Origin: Chromatiaceae bacterium
GTDB taxonomy: Bacteria > Pseudomonadota > Gammaproteobacteria > Chromatiales > Chromatiaceae
DNA: 34,321 nt
Reading direction: 5' to 3'
Assembly: GCA_022340195.1 (NCBI GenBank)
Contig: JAJDOL010000009.1
Location: 1-34,321, forward strand
The notes under the pieces were generated by a model. The model was not told the DNA's origin, ran no database searches, and saw only the letters and a list, made by a program, of their open reading frames with translations. Position 1 is the stretch's first letter. Every line of letters starts with the position of its first letter. Below are positions 27,163-33,917 of the stretch, in pieces. A program made the position numbers and the translations under genes.

Positions 27163-28065
27163 TCAGGCCCGCGGATGGTGGCGGGAGTGGAGCTGTCTGA
27201 GCCTTTCCCGCGCCACGTGGGTATAAATCTGGGTAGTGGATAGATCGCTGTGTCCCAGCAGCATCTGCACCACCCGTAGATCGGCGCCGTGATTGAGCAA
27301 ATGAGTAGCAAAGGCGTGGCGCAAAGTGTGCGGCGACAATGGCTTACCGATACCGGCCTCGGCAGCATAACGTTTAATGAGCTGCCAGAAGGCCTGACGC
27401 GTGATGCAGTCGCTACGGCGAGTGGGAAAAAGAAAGTCGCACACGCGTCCACTCAACAACTCCTGGCGCGGCCCCTGCGTGTAATCCCGCAACCAGTCGA
27501 GGGCTTCCTCGCCCAGGGGAACCAATCGCTCCTTGCCCCCCTTTCCGGTCACACGCACCACTCCCTGAGTCAAGCTCAGCTGCTGAGGTGTCAAGCCGAC
27601 CAGCTCTGATACACGCAATCCGGTCGCATAGAGGACCTCCAGCATGGTACGGTCTCGGTGGCCGCGCGGATCGTCCGTATCCGGCGCCCCCAACAATACC
27701 TCCACCTCCACTTCGGTCAGGGACTTGGGCAACGGCCGGCCGAGCTTTGGCGCCTCCACCCGAGTACTGGGATCTTCCTTGATCATGCCCTGACGCAACT
27801 GGTATTGATAAAACTGGCGCAGACAGGACAATAAGCGTGCCGACGAACGGGGCTTTCGTCCCTGAAGCGAGCGTAGGGTCAGGTAATCCAACACATCGCT
27901 GCGCAACGCTGCAGCCAAACCCCTCTCCCGCTCCTTGGACAGCCAGTCCGCAAAGGCCCGTAGATCGGATTGGTAGGCGGTAAGGGTGTTCGCGCTGAGG
28001 CCCCGTTCCATCCAAAGGGCATCGGCAAACCGCTCGATGAGGTCATTGTCCGCGTCGTCCATCAT
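27163..28065 (-). CDS. xerD: Tyrosine recombinase XerD
   Basis: This 300-aa site-specific recombinase acts with XerC at dif to resolve chromosome dimers. The catalytic set is complete: Arg151 (ATGLRVSEL), Lys175 (GKGGKERLVP), His246-x-x-Arg249 (HTLRHAFATHLL), His272 (LLGHSDLSTTQ) and Tyr281 (IYTHV). Length and spacing match E. coli XerD (298 aa). The frame extends 93 codons upstream, but that part overlaps ogt; ATG 28065 gives the canonical N-terminus. The neighbouring dsbC supports XerD rather than an integrase. Confidence 0.95.
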   Translation of the reverse strand: MMDDADNDLIERFADALWMERGLSANTLTAYQSDLRAFADWLSKERERGLAAALRSDVLDYLTLRSLQGRKPRSSARLLSCLRQFYQYQLRQGMIKEDPSTRVEAPKLGRPLPKSLTEVEVEVLLGAPDTDDPRGHRDRTMLEVLYATGLRVSELVGLTPQQLSLTQGVVRVTGKGGKERLVPLGEEALDWLRDYTQGPRQELLSGRVCDFLFPTRRSDCITRQAFWQLIKRYAAEAGIGKPLSPHTLRHAFATHLLNHGADLRVVQMLLGHSDLSTTQIYTHVARERLRQLHSRHHPRA

Positions 28066-28120
28066 GCAGAGACCCTTTGAACCGCACAAGGAGGCGAAAA
28101 AGTTGGCTGAGTGGTGCGGG

Positions 28121-28615
28121 CTACTCGCTGTTTCGCAACCAATTGGTTCCCGAAAGCGCCGCCCCCTCGTGGCACAGCAGCCATCGCTTAGCCTCGAGCT
28201 TGCGACCGCTGGAATCACCGGCGAAACCTCCGAGGCCGTTTCTCGCAACGACGCGATGGCAGGGCACAACGATTGGGCAGGGGTTGGCACGGCAGGCGCC
28301 ACCGATAGCGCGCGCACTCGTACCAAGCTTCCGCGCCAACTCACCGTAGCTCACGGTCGTTCCAGGGGGGATCTTCCGCAATGCCTGCCAAACACGTAAC
28401 TGAAAGGGTGTTCCCTGCAATTTCAGCGGAAGATCGAAGCCGCAACCTGCATCCTCGAAATAGGCCACCAACTGTTCCCTGACCGCCGGCGGTGGCTCGT
28501 CCTTTTCCCCGACTGCCTCATCCGGCTCGAGATCCAATCGACAAAGAACACCGTCGCTCCAGTCGATACCGATCGAGCCCATCGGTGTCTCGACCAACGC
28601 CTTTATCGCAGTCAT
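28121..28615 (-). CDS. ogt: Methylated-DNA--protein-cysteine methyltransferase
   Basis: This 164-aa suicide repair protein transfers the alkyl group from O6-alkylguanine to its own Cys119, in the invariant PCHRV. The helix motif RAIGGACRANPCPIVVPCHRV and the preceding GTTVSYGELARKLG are classic for the AGT family. It lacks an Ada-type regulatory domain, so it is the Ogt/constitutive type. ATG 28615 has GGAGG about 10 bases upstream. It lies 55 bases upstream of xerD on the same strand and divergent from ycgN. Confidence 0.94.
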   Translation of the reverse strand: MTAIKALVETPMGSIGIDWSDGVLCRLDLEPDEAVGEKDEPPPAVREQLVAYFEDAGCGFDLPLKLQGTPFQLRVWQALRKIPPGTTVSYGELARKLGTSARAIGGACRANPCPIVVPCHRVVARNGLGGFAGDSSGRKLEAKRWLLCHEGAALSGTNWLRNSE

Positions 28616-28745
28616 TGTGTCGGGCCTCCAGAGAAAGAAAACCTATTTTGGGTATTCTACCTCGCGTCCTTCGCACCGACGCGTGTCTATCCGTTCGACT
28701 GGAAAATAAGTTGCATCAAGTCCTTTCCATCGCGATCATCCGGTG

Positions 28746-29189
28746 ATGAACACGGAAACCGACAACTTCTGGGAAACCATCCCCTTGTCCAGAATGACCC
28801 CGGAGCAATGGGAGTCCCTCTGCGACGGCTGTGCCAAGTGTTGTCTGGAGAAGCTCGAGGATGAAGACACCGGGCGCATCTATTACACCAACGTGGTCTG
28901 CAAGCTCTTGCATCGGGATACCTGCCGCTGCGGCGACTATGTCAACCGCGCCAGGATCGTCCCCAGTTGCGTGACCCTGACGCCGGCGGTGCTGGAGAAC
29001 CCGCGTTGGCTCCCTTCCACCTGTGCCTACAGGCTGGTTGCGGAGAAGAGGCCCCTGCCCGATTGGCACCCGCTTATCACGGGGGACCCGGGTACGGTGG
29101 GAGAGGCAGGAGAGTCCGTTTCCGGACGCGTTGTCAGCGAGGCGGACGCCGGCCCTCTGGAGCACCATCTCGTCGACTGGTTCGAGTAG
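28746..29189 (+). CDS. ycgN: YcgN-family cysteine-cluster protein (UPF0260)
   Basis: This 147-aa cytoplasmic protein has the YcgN/YkgJ-type cysteine cluster: CDGCAKCC near residues 26-33, VCKLL, TCRCGDY and VPSCVTLTP, followed by WLPSTCAYRLV and PLPDWHPLITGD. The eight or more conserved cysteines suggest a metal or iron-sulfur site; the function is unknown. The frame opens with GTG 28743, directly followed by the likely ATG at 28746. It converges with rdgC, and the gap between them contains a probable small RNA gene. Confidence 0.93.
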   Translation: MNTETDNFWETIPLSRMTPEQWESLCDGCAKCCLEKLEDEDTGRIYYTNVVCKLLHRDTCRCGDYVNRARIVPSCVTLTPAVLENPRWLPSTCAYRLVAEKRPLPDWHPLITGDPGTVGEAGESVSGRVVSEADAGPLEHHLVDWFE

Positions 29190-29254
29190 CCGGGGTTCTC
29201 AATGGGAAGACGCTGAACTGATTCATAACCAAAGCCGAGGCGATTCCTATCGCC

Positions 29255-29287
29255 AAAAAAAAAGCGGCGGGTGATCAAGCCGCCGCT
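29255..29287 (-). terminator. Strong intrinsic terminator
   Basis: In minus sense: AGCGGCGG, a 9-base loop, CCGCCGCT, then a run of T (nine A bases on the plus strand at 29255-29263; the first pairs as the stem end). The 8-bp perfect GC-rich stem followed by the U-tract is a textbook Rho-independent terminator. It ends the predicted small RNA and can also stop rdgC read-through. Confidence 0.9.
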
Positions 29288-29356
29288 CGACTAGTGAGCA
29301 GCGCATTTGGGCACCCGCCAGCTAGCGCATTTCCACGGAAACGACCATTACAGTCG
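29255..29356 (-). ncRNA. Predicted FNR/ANR-controlled small RNA
   Basis: A transcript of about 102 nt is predicted on the minus strand in the ycgN-rdgC gap. The start near 29356 is inferred from the FNR box and -10 element upstream. The 5' end would fold as CGAC-N7-GTCG at once, and the 3' end is a strong intrinsic terminator. Between them lie two copies of AAATGCGCT (29324-29332 and 29300-29308, minus sense), the sort of repeated unpaired motif used as seed by Hfq-dependent RNAs. No open frame or homologous RNA family is recognised. It resembles FnrS and AniS in logic, not in sequence as far as I can see. Confidence 0.55.
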
Positions 29357-29362
29357 GGTTCT

Positions 29363-29404
29363 AATCTAGCGCATTCCGATTAAGTGCGCGTTGACCCAAA
29401 TCAA
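29363..29404 (-). promoter_or_regulatory. FNR/ANR box with class II promoter spacing
   Basis: TTGACCCAAATCAA at 29391-29404 matches the FNR consensus TTGAT-N4-ATCAA at 9 of 10 positions and is palindromic. On the minus strand a TAGATT sequence occupies 29368-29363. If the box is centred at -41.5, the usual place for FNR-activated promoters, the start falls at 29356 and TAGATT sits exactly at -12 to -7. No comparable -10 exists on the plus strand at that distance. It should activate transcription under low oxygen. Confidence 0.6.
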
Positions 29405-29417
29405 CAATCCATTGGGA

Positions 29418-30323
29418 TCAGGTCTCACCTGACATCGCGAACACGGACTCCAGTTGCTCGATCAGCGCGCGTAATTCAAGCACCATAATGGCGAGCTCGG
29501 CGTCGAAACGGGCGGCATCGTCCTCGATGTCCGGCTCCAAGGCTTCGTCGAGCAAGGCGTCCGCGAATCGTAGCCGCTTGAGGGCTAGATCCTCTTGCAA
29601 CAAGAACTCCAGGTGCCCCTGCCAGCGGATGGCCAGCTTGGCCACTTCCTTGCCGGCCCGCAGGTGGGTGGCGATCTCCTCTGCACCCAAGTCCTGCCCG
29701 CTGCAGCGCACCAAGGCCCGCTCATCGCTCCGATCGCGCAGCTCGCACGCGTCGCCGAGCTCGAGTCCGTCCGGAGTCCCTCCGGTCGCAATCCACTGGG
29801 TCATCAGAGCGGTCGGCTCGTGCAGAGGACGTGGCGGGCGGACCCGAAAGGAGCCCAGAGTTTCCCGCAGCAATTCCACCAGTTCTTCGGCGCCCTTCTC
29901 GCTGGCGGCGTCTACTACCATCCAACCGCCGACCAGGTCCAGGTAAGCACGGATCTGCCGCGATCGGGTGAAGGCCCGCGGCAACATGTCCATCAAGACC
30001 TCATCTCGCAGATACCGGCGCTCCCTGCGACCTATGCTGCGTGCCTCCCGCTCCTCAATGTCAGCCACCCGCTCGTCCAATGCCTCGGCGACCACGGAAG
30101 ACGGTAGTAGACGCTCCTGACGTCGCACGCAAAGCGCAATGCAGCCGTTACCCGTATGCGTCAGCGCCTCGGTCTGTCCTCCAAGCGGCGGAAACCAGCC
30201 CATGCTGGCGGTCTGAAGGGGACCACAGGGGTGGAACCTGCGCTCCGAAAGCCGATTCTCGAGGTCTTCCGCATCAACGGCGGAAGGCTCCTCCAGTCGA
30301 AAAAGGCGGGCGTTTTTGAACAC
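29418..30323 (-). CDS. rdgC: Recombination-associated protein RdgC
   Basis: This 301-aa ring-forming DNA-binding protein of beta- and gammaproteobacteria limits RecA access to DNA. The start MFKNARLFRL, the SMGWFPPLG stretch near 40-50, LPSSVVAEAL, GWMVVDAAS and the late LQEDLALKRLRFADALLDEA are diagnostic. Length matches E. coli RdgC (303 aa). It begins with GTG at 30323 (GTG TTC AAA). It has its own promoter just upstream and the terminator at 29255-29287 downstream. Confidence 0.94.
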   Translation of the reverse strand: MFKNARLFRLEEPSAVDAEDLENRLSERRFHPCGPLQTASMGWFPPLGGQTEALTHTGNGCIALCVRRQERLLPSSVVAEALDERVADIEEREARSIGRRERRYLRDEVLMDMLPRAFTRSRQIRAYLDLVGGWMVVDAASEKGAEELVELLRETLGSFRVRPPRPLHEPTALMTQWIATGGTPDGLELGDACELRDRSDERALVRCSGQDLGAEEIATHLRAGKEVAKLAIRWQGHLEFLLQEDLALKRLRFADALLDEALEPDIEDDAARFDAELAIMVLELRALIEQLESVFAMSGET

Positions 30324-30355
30324 GGTTTCCCCAAGTGGTTCGGCAAAGGATCGGA

Positions 30356-30383
30356 ATTATCCAGACGGACGTTGCCGTTGCAA
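30356..30383 (-). promoter_or_regulatory. Predicted sigma-70 promoter of rdgC
   Basis: In minus sense TTGCAA (30383-30378), a 16-base spacer and GATAAT (30361-30356), each one or two bases from consensus. Transcription would start near 30349, giving a leader of about 26 nt before the GTG of rdgC. Confidence 0.55.
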
Positions 30384-30637
30384 GGGGCTATCTCGAATCA
30401 CAGCGCATCGCTCTGCCCCATAGTTCATTGCGCGAGCTTCGCCCCATGCGCCCACGGATTCTTCACTTCGTCGTCACCGCTTACGGTTAGCTGTCGCAAG
30501 ACTCGGAAAGCCTTTGCACGGAGCCGTACATCAATGTAAAGTCGAGTCTCTAATAAAATATCGCCGAGCGAAACCCCTTTATAAGTAAATAACCATACTT
30601 GCACGCAGCAATAACCAAAACGTTAGAGGAGATACCT
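30384..30637. other. Non-coding stretch between the rdgC promoter and a small membrane gene
   Basis: No gene is seen. The last 100 bases are clearly more AT-rich than the surroundings and include TTTATAAGTAAATAA, probably the promoter of the following small gene. A 7-bp inverted repeat AGACTCG/CGAGTCT (about 30500 and 30543) encloses a small TACAT-CA-ATGTA hairpin. Confidence 0.4.
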
Positions 30638-30835
30638 TTGTTTATAGCGTTGTTTTTTTGCAGTACAGTCTTCGCGTTCCTCGCACTGACCGCCTGGGGA
30701 TCATACCGGCAGTATAAAGACCGGGGGCATGGCATACCGCCTATTCGAGAGATCACCGTCGACACCCTTCGCCGAACTGTGCCGGTAATAGTCCTCACTA
30801 TTACGGTGACATCTTTGATGTCAATAGCGCACTAA
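30638..30835 (+). CDS. Small two-helix membrane protein
   Basis: This 65-aa frame starts at TTG 30638, six bases after a strong AGAGGAG ribosome-binding site; an upstream TTG at 30599 is less well placed. The first helix is FIALFFCSTVFAFLALTAW, a basic cytoplasmic-type loop follows (SYRQYKDRGHGIPPIREI), and the second helix is TVPVIVLTITVTSLMSIA ending in H. Two helices plus a positive loop are characteristic of genuine small membrane proteins. I know no family. It stands alone, in AT-richer DNA than its neighbours. Confidence 0.55.
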   Translation: MFIALFFCSTVFAFLALTAWGSYRQYKDRGHGIPPIREITVDTLRRTVPVIVLTITVTSLMSIAH

Positions 30836-30896
30836 GGAGCCTCGCAAAAATCACTTGAACATCTTGCTTGTCTTTTAGCCCACCTGCTGCGCTACG

Positions 30897-30930
30897 GAAA
30901 GGGTTACATAGTTCGACTATGCACCCCTTC
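30897..30930. repeat. Long bulged hairpin, possible dispersed repeat
   Basis: CATAGT-TCG-ACTATG (30907-30921) is a perfect stem, continued outward by GGGT/ACCC with a small bulge and then partly by GAAA/CTTC. The preceding CCACCTGCTGCGCTACGG looks like part of the same unit. Such structures are common in REP-like or MITE-like dispersed repeats; only one copy is in this window. Confidence 0.4.
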
Positions 30931-31141
30931 GCCCTAATCACCAGCTTCTGCAGTTACCCTCGTGCAAATTCCTCTCTCCCTATCGCTGTACTTTCTATCC
31001 CTTCTGGTTGTCGTAAAATTCCTCAAATCAGTTACTAAATCAGGTACATGCGTAAGCGTGTCGATCATCTCCAGCCTCGCACGACGGGTTAAAAAAAGGC
31101 CTGACCCGATACGCCGCCTTCGCGTTTCTGCGGTGCCGACA

Positions 31142-31165
31142 CCCGCAAGTGCTCCGCGGGCTTTT
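31142..31165 (+). terminator. Possible intrinsic terminator
   Basis: CCCGC, a 9-base loop, GCGGG, then CTTTTC. The short 5-bp GC stem and 4-T tract make it a weak candidate; it lies about 300 bases past the small membrane gene. Confidence 0.3.
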
Positions 31166-31610
31166 CAACCGGCGAACCGATCTCGCCGGAAAACGGATAT
31201 GCGAGTGGCGAGAAGGCACACAATTCCGAGCACGGGTTGTTTCACGCTAAGCTTTGTATAGCTTGTGCGCTTATGCCAACTCGATGGTAATGCTTTCCAC
31301 ACCATTGCTGCGCGGCAAGGCGCTGGTCTTATTTATCTCTTGCTCAGCCTTGTTGGAACAGGTTCGAAAGGTAATAAGAATCAAGTAATATTAGTAATCA
31401 AACTCGATTTTTTGTCACGGCAGAATCCGAAAACCGATGGGCATGGAGATTGAGAGATCCGCATTGCCTCAAAGCAAATATGGCGATGGCAAAGGCCGTG
31501 GGCCGCTACCTTTAATCTGGCACGCAACTCGCCAAGCATTCGCGCTTCAATTGTTTTTCGGCATGCGAACTTCGGTCTGCCATCTTTAACACCATCCGAA
31601 GCAGGACGAT

Positions 31611-32291
31611 ATGCGCGTGATGATCGGTTTCCTACATATGGCTGCACCACCGACAACTCGGCGCCCGCTGGTGACCCGGGATGCATCCTGGGCTCAACGT
31701 CTGGCCGGCGTGCTCACACAGCGCCGTGTACCCCCGAACGGCATCTCTTTAGCCAGCCTCGGCTTCGCCCTAGCCGGGGGCGCCGCCTTCCTGGCAGCCA
31801 CCGGCGCATCTGCCGGATGGAGATCCGCCTTGTTCGCGATTGCGGCCGCCTGCATTCAACTTCGCTTGCTGTGCAATCTACTTGACGGCATGGTCGCCGT
31901 TGAGGGAGGGCTCGGGTCCCCGGCGGGCGAGGTCTACAACGACCTGCCGGACCGGATCGCCGACCCTCTCCTTATCGTCCCGGCAGGATACGCCACTGGC
32001 CTTGCCTTGGGGCCCGAGCTCGGCTGGACAGCCGGTCTCCTTGCGGTACTGACAGCCTACGTGCGGCAGCTGGGTGCAGCAACAGGACTCCCCCAATCGT
32101 TCGCGGGCCCGATGGCGAAACCTCAACGGATGGCGGTGATGACGGCGACAGCGGTCGGTGCGGCCTTCGCCGTCCCCTTTGGTTGGGACGGTGTCGTCTT
32201 GGCCTGCGGGCTCGTTTTGGTAGGACTCGGCGCGCTGCTCACCTCGGTACGACGCACGCGTACCATCCTTCGATCCCTGGAGTCGCGGTGA
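31611..32291 (+). CDS. CDP-alcohol phosphatidyltransferase family, variant motif
   Basis: This 226-aa membrane protein has about six helices and belongs to the family that joins a CDP-activated lipid to an alcohol head group. The signature region reads N89-LL-DG-MV-AV, then G106-EVY-N110-DLP-D114. Two of the four canonical aspartates (D-x2-DG-x2-AR-x8-G-x3-D-x3-D) are asparagine and the Arg is Val. My recollection is that a subfamily shares NLLDG...YND, so it may be a natural variant, not damage. The acceptor is unknown. ATG 31611 has AGGA upstream. Its stop overlaps the acyltransferase start by 4 bases. Confidence 0.8.
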   Translation: MRVMIGFLHMAAPPTTRRPLVTRDASWAQRLAGVLTQRRVPPNGISLASLGFALAGGAAFLAATGASAGWRSALFAIAAACIQLRLLCNLLDGMVAVEGGLGSPAGEVYNDLPDRIADPLLIVPAGYATGLALGPELGWTAGLLAVLTAYVRQLGAATGLPQSFAGPMAKPQRMAVMTATAVGAAFAVPFGWDGVVLACGLVLVGLGALLTSVRRTRTILRSLESR

Positions 32292-32908
32292 GATCCTCCT
32301 CGCCGGCAACCGCTACCCTGATCCTACTCACACGCCTGATCACCGGCGTGCGGGCGCGTTGGGTCGGTGAGGCTCCACCCATGGGCCGACGCGTGTACTT
32401 CGCCAACCATTCGAGCCATTTGGACGCCTTGACCATCTGGGCCTCGCTTCCTCCGGAGCTGCGGGCGCAGACCCGACCCGTCGCGGCGGCGGACTACTGG
32501 GACCGGTCGGGGCTACGCGGCTGGCTGGCGGGTAAGGTATTGAACGCGGTGCTGGTGGACCGTTCGACTCCGGGAGCCAAGCGCAAGGCGCTCACCCAGC
32601 TCACAGATGCCCTTGACGAAGGTTCATCTCTGATCCTCTTTCCCGAGGGGACCCGCGGGCACGGGGACGCCGTCGGCGAGCTCCGTCCGGGTCTCTACTT
32701 CATCGCCCGCGAGCGGCCCCAGGTGCAGCTTATACCCGTCTATCTGGAAAACCTGAGCCGTATACTACCGAAGGGCGAATGCCTGCCGGTTCCCCTGCTC
32801 GGGTCGGCTACCTTCGGCCCACCGTTACACCTTAGACCGGGAGAGAGCCGCAGCGACTTTCTGCAGCGGGCCCGGTCAGCCCTGATCGCCCTGGGAGACG
32901 AGCGATGA
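32288..32908 (+). CDS. PlsC-like 1-acylglycerol-3-phosphate acyltransferase
   Basis: This 206-aa protein carries the acyltransferase motifs NHSSHLDAL (H-x4-D, about residues 40-48) and LFPEGTRG, followed by GLYFIARE and LIPVYLEN. PlsC-type enzymes add a second acyl chain to lysophosphatidic acid to make phosphatidic acid. The GTG at 32288 overlaps the previous stop (GTGA); the frame extends further upstream but inside the neighbouring gene. It is shorter than E. coli PlsC (245 aa) and is probably a secondary acyltransferase dedicated to this cassette. Confidence 0.87.
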   Translation: MRSSSPATATLILLTRLITGVRARWVGEAPPMGRRVYFANHSSHLDALTIWASLPPELRAQTRPVAAADYWDRSGLRGWLAGKVLNAVLVDRSTPGAKRKALTQLTDALDEGSSLILFPEGTRGHGDAVGELRPGLYFIARERPQVQLIPVYLENLSRILPKGECLPVPLLGSATFGPPLHLRPGESRSDFLQRARSALIALGDER

Positions 32909-33852
32909 GCCTGACCTGGGACGCTCAGACCACCGCCCTGATCAGCGGCATCGTCGGGCTGTTGCTCGTCAGCAGCGCCTTCGGCTTCTATTTGGAACGC
33001 CGTGCTCAGACGGAATCCGGCCGTCTGCTCGTCGCCAACCTCAACGCCAGAATTCGCTCCTGGTGGATCATGACCGCCCTGTTCGGCTTGGCGCTGGCCA
33101 CCGGTGGCATCGGGTCGGTGATCCTCTTCGGGCTTACATCCTTTGTTGCCCTGCGCGAATTCATAACCCTCACCCCCACACACCGTGCAGATCACCGCAC
33201 TCTGTTCTGGACCTTCTTCGTGTTCGTACCCTTTCAGTATTATCTGGTGGCGACCCAGTGGTACGGTATGTTCACCATCTTCATCCCGGTGTACGCCTTT
33301 CTGTTCGTCCCGGTGCGCAGCGTGTTGGCGGGGGACACGGTCGATTTCCTTGCCCGCACCGCCAAGATCCAATGGGGACTCATGGTGGCCGTCTACTGCA
33401 TCAGTCATGCCCCTGCCCTGCTGATGCTGCAGATCCCGGGCTACGAGGGCGAGAACGCCAAGCTCCTGCTGTATTTGCTGGTCGTAGTACAGATGAGCGA
33501 CGTCCTGCAGTACACATTCGGCAAGACCCTGGGCACGCGGGCCATCGCCCCAAAGGTAAGCCCCAACAAGACCTGGGAAGGGACGGTTGGCGGCATCGCG
33601 GCGGCCACCCTGATCGGGACGCTCCTCTGGTGGGCCACCCCCTTTGGACCCTGGGCCGCGGCGGGAATCTCCCTGCTGATCAATCTGGCGGGTTTTGCCG
33701 GGGGGCTGTGCATGTCCGCCATCAAGCGGGATCGTGGCGTAAAAGACTTCGGAACCCTCATCGAAGGCCACGGCGGCGTCATGGATCGCATCGACTCCCT
33801 GTGCTTTGCCGCCCCGGTCTTCTTTCACCTGGTTCGCTATTTCTATAGCTGA
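32905..33852 (+). CDS. CdsA-like phosphatidate cytidylyltransferase
   Basis: This 315-aa polytopic membrane enzyme has about eight helices and activates phosphatidic acid with CTP to CDP-diacylglycerol. The C-terminal signature is present: KVSPNKTWEGTVGG, then SAIKRDRGVKDFGTLIEGHG and HGGVMDRIDSL. Its ATG overlaps the acyltransferase stop (ATGA). With the two genes before it, it forms a compact cassette able to make phosphatidic acid, CDP-diacylglycerol and a final phospholipid. It is likely a second copy, since a housekeeping cdsA is usually linked to uppS and dxr. Confidence 0.9.
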   Translation: MSLTWDAQTTALISGIVGLLLVSSAFGFYLERRAQTESGRLLVANLNARIRSWWIMTALFGLALATGGIGSVILFGLTSFVALREFITLTPTHRADHRTLFWTFFVFVPFQYYLVATQWYGMFTIFIPVYAFLFVPVRSVLAGDTVDFLARTAKIQWGLMVAVYCISHAPALLMLQIPGYEGENAKLLLYLLVVVQMSDVLQYTFGKTLGTRAIAPKVSPNKTWEGTVGGIAAATLIGTLLWWATPFGPWAAAGISLLINLAGFAGGLCMSAIKRDRGVKDFGTLIEGHGGVMDRIDSLCFAAPVFFHLVRYFYS

Positions 33853-33917
33853 CTGGATACCGAACCGCCGTTTACGCGAGCCCTCATTGTTCGAGATCCG
33901 CCGAGATCCGGAACGAG

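Larger units (their letters stand above)
30836..31610. other. 775-base non-coding region
   Basis: No convincing gene is seen on either strand. Plus-strand frames at 30962-31261 and 31265-31453 have atypical composition and no ribosome-binding site. The region holds a long hairpin near 30897, a possible terminator near 31142 and AT-rich DNA around 31370-31420. Its mixed composition suggests decayed or repeat-derived sequence between rdgC and the phospholipid cassette. Confidence 0.5.

Noticed and set aside
28066-28344. 93-residue N-terminal extension of xerD
   Set aside because: It overlaps ogt in another frame and has no similarity to the XerD N-terminal domain; ATG 28065 fits the family.
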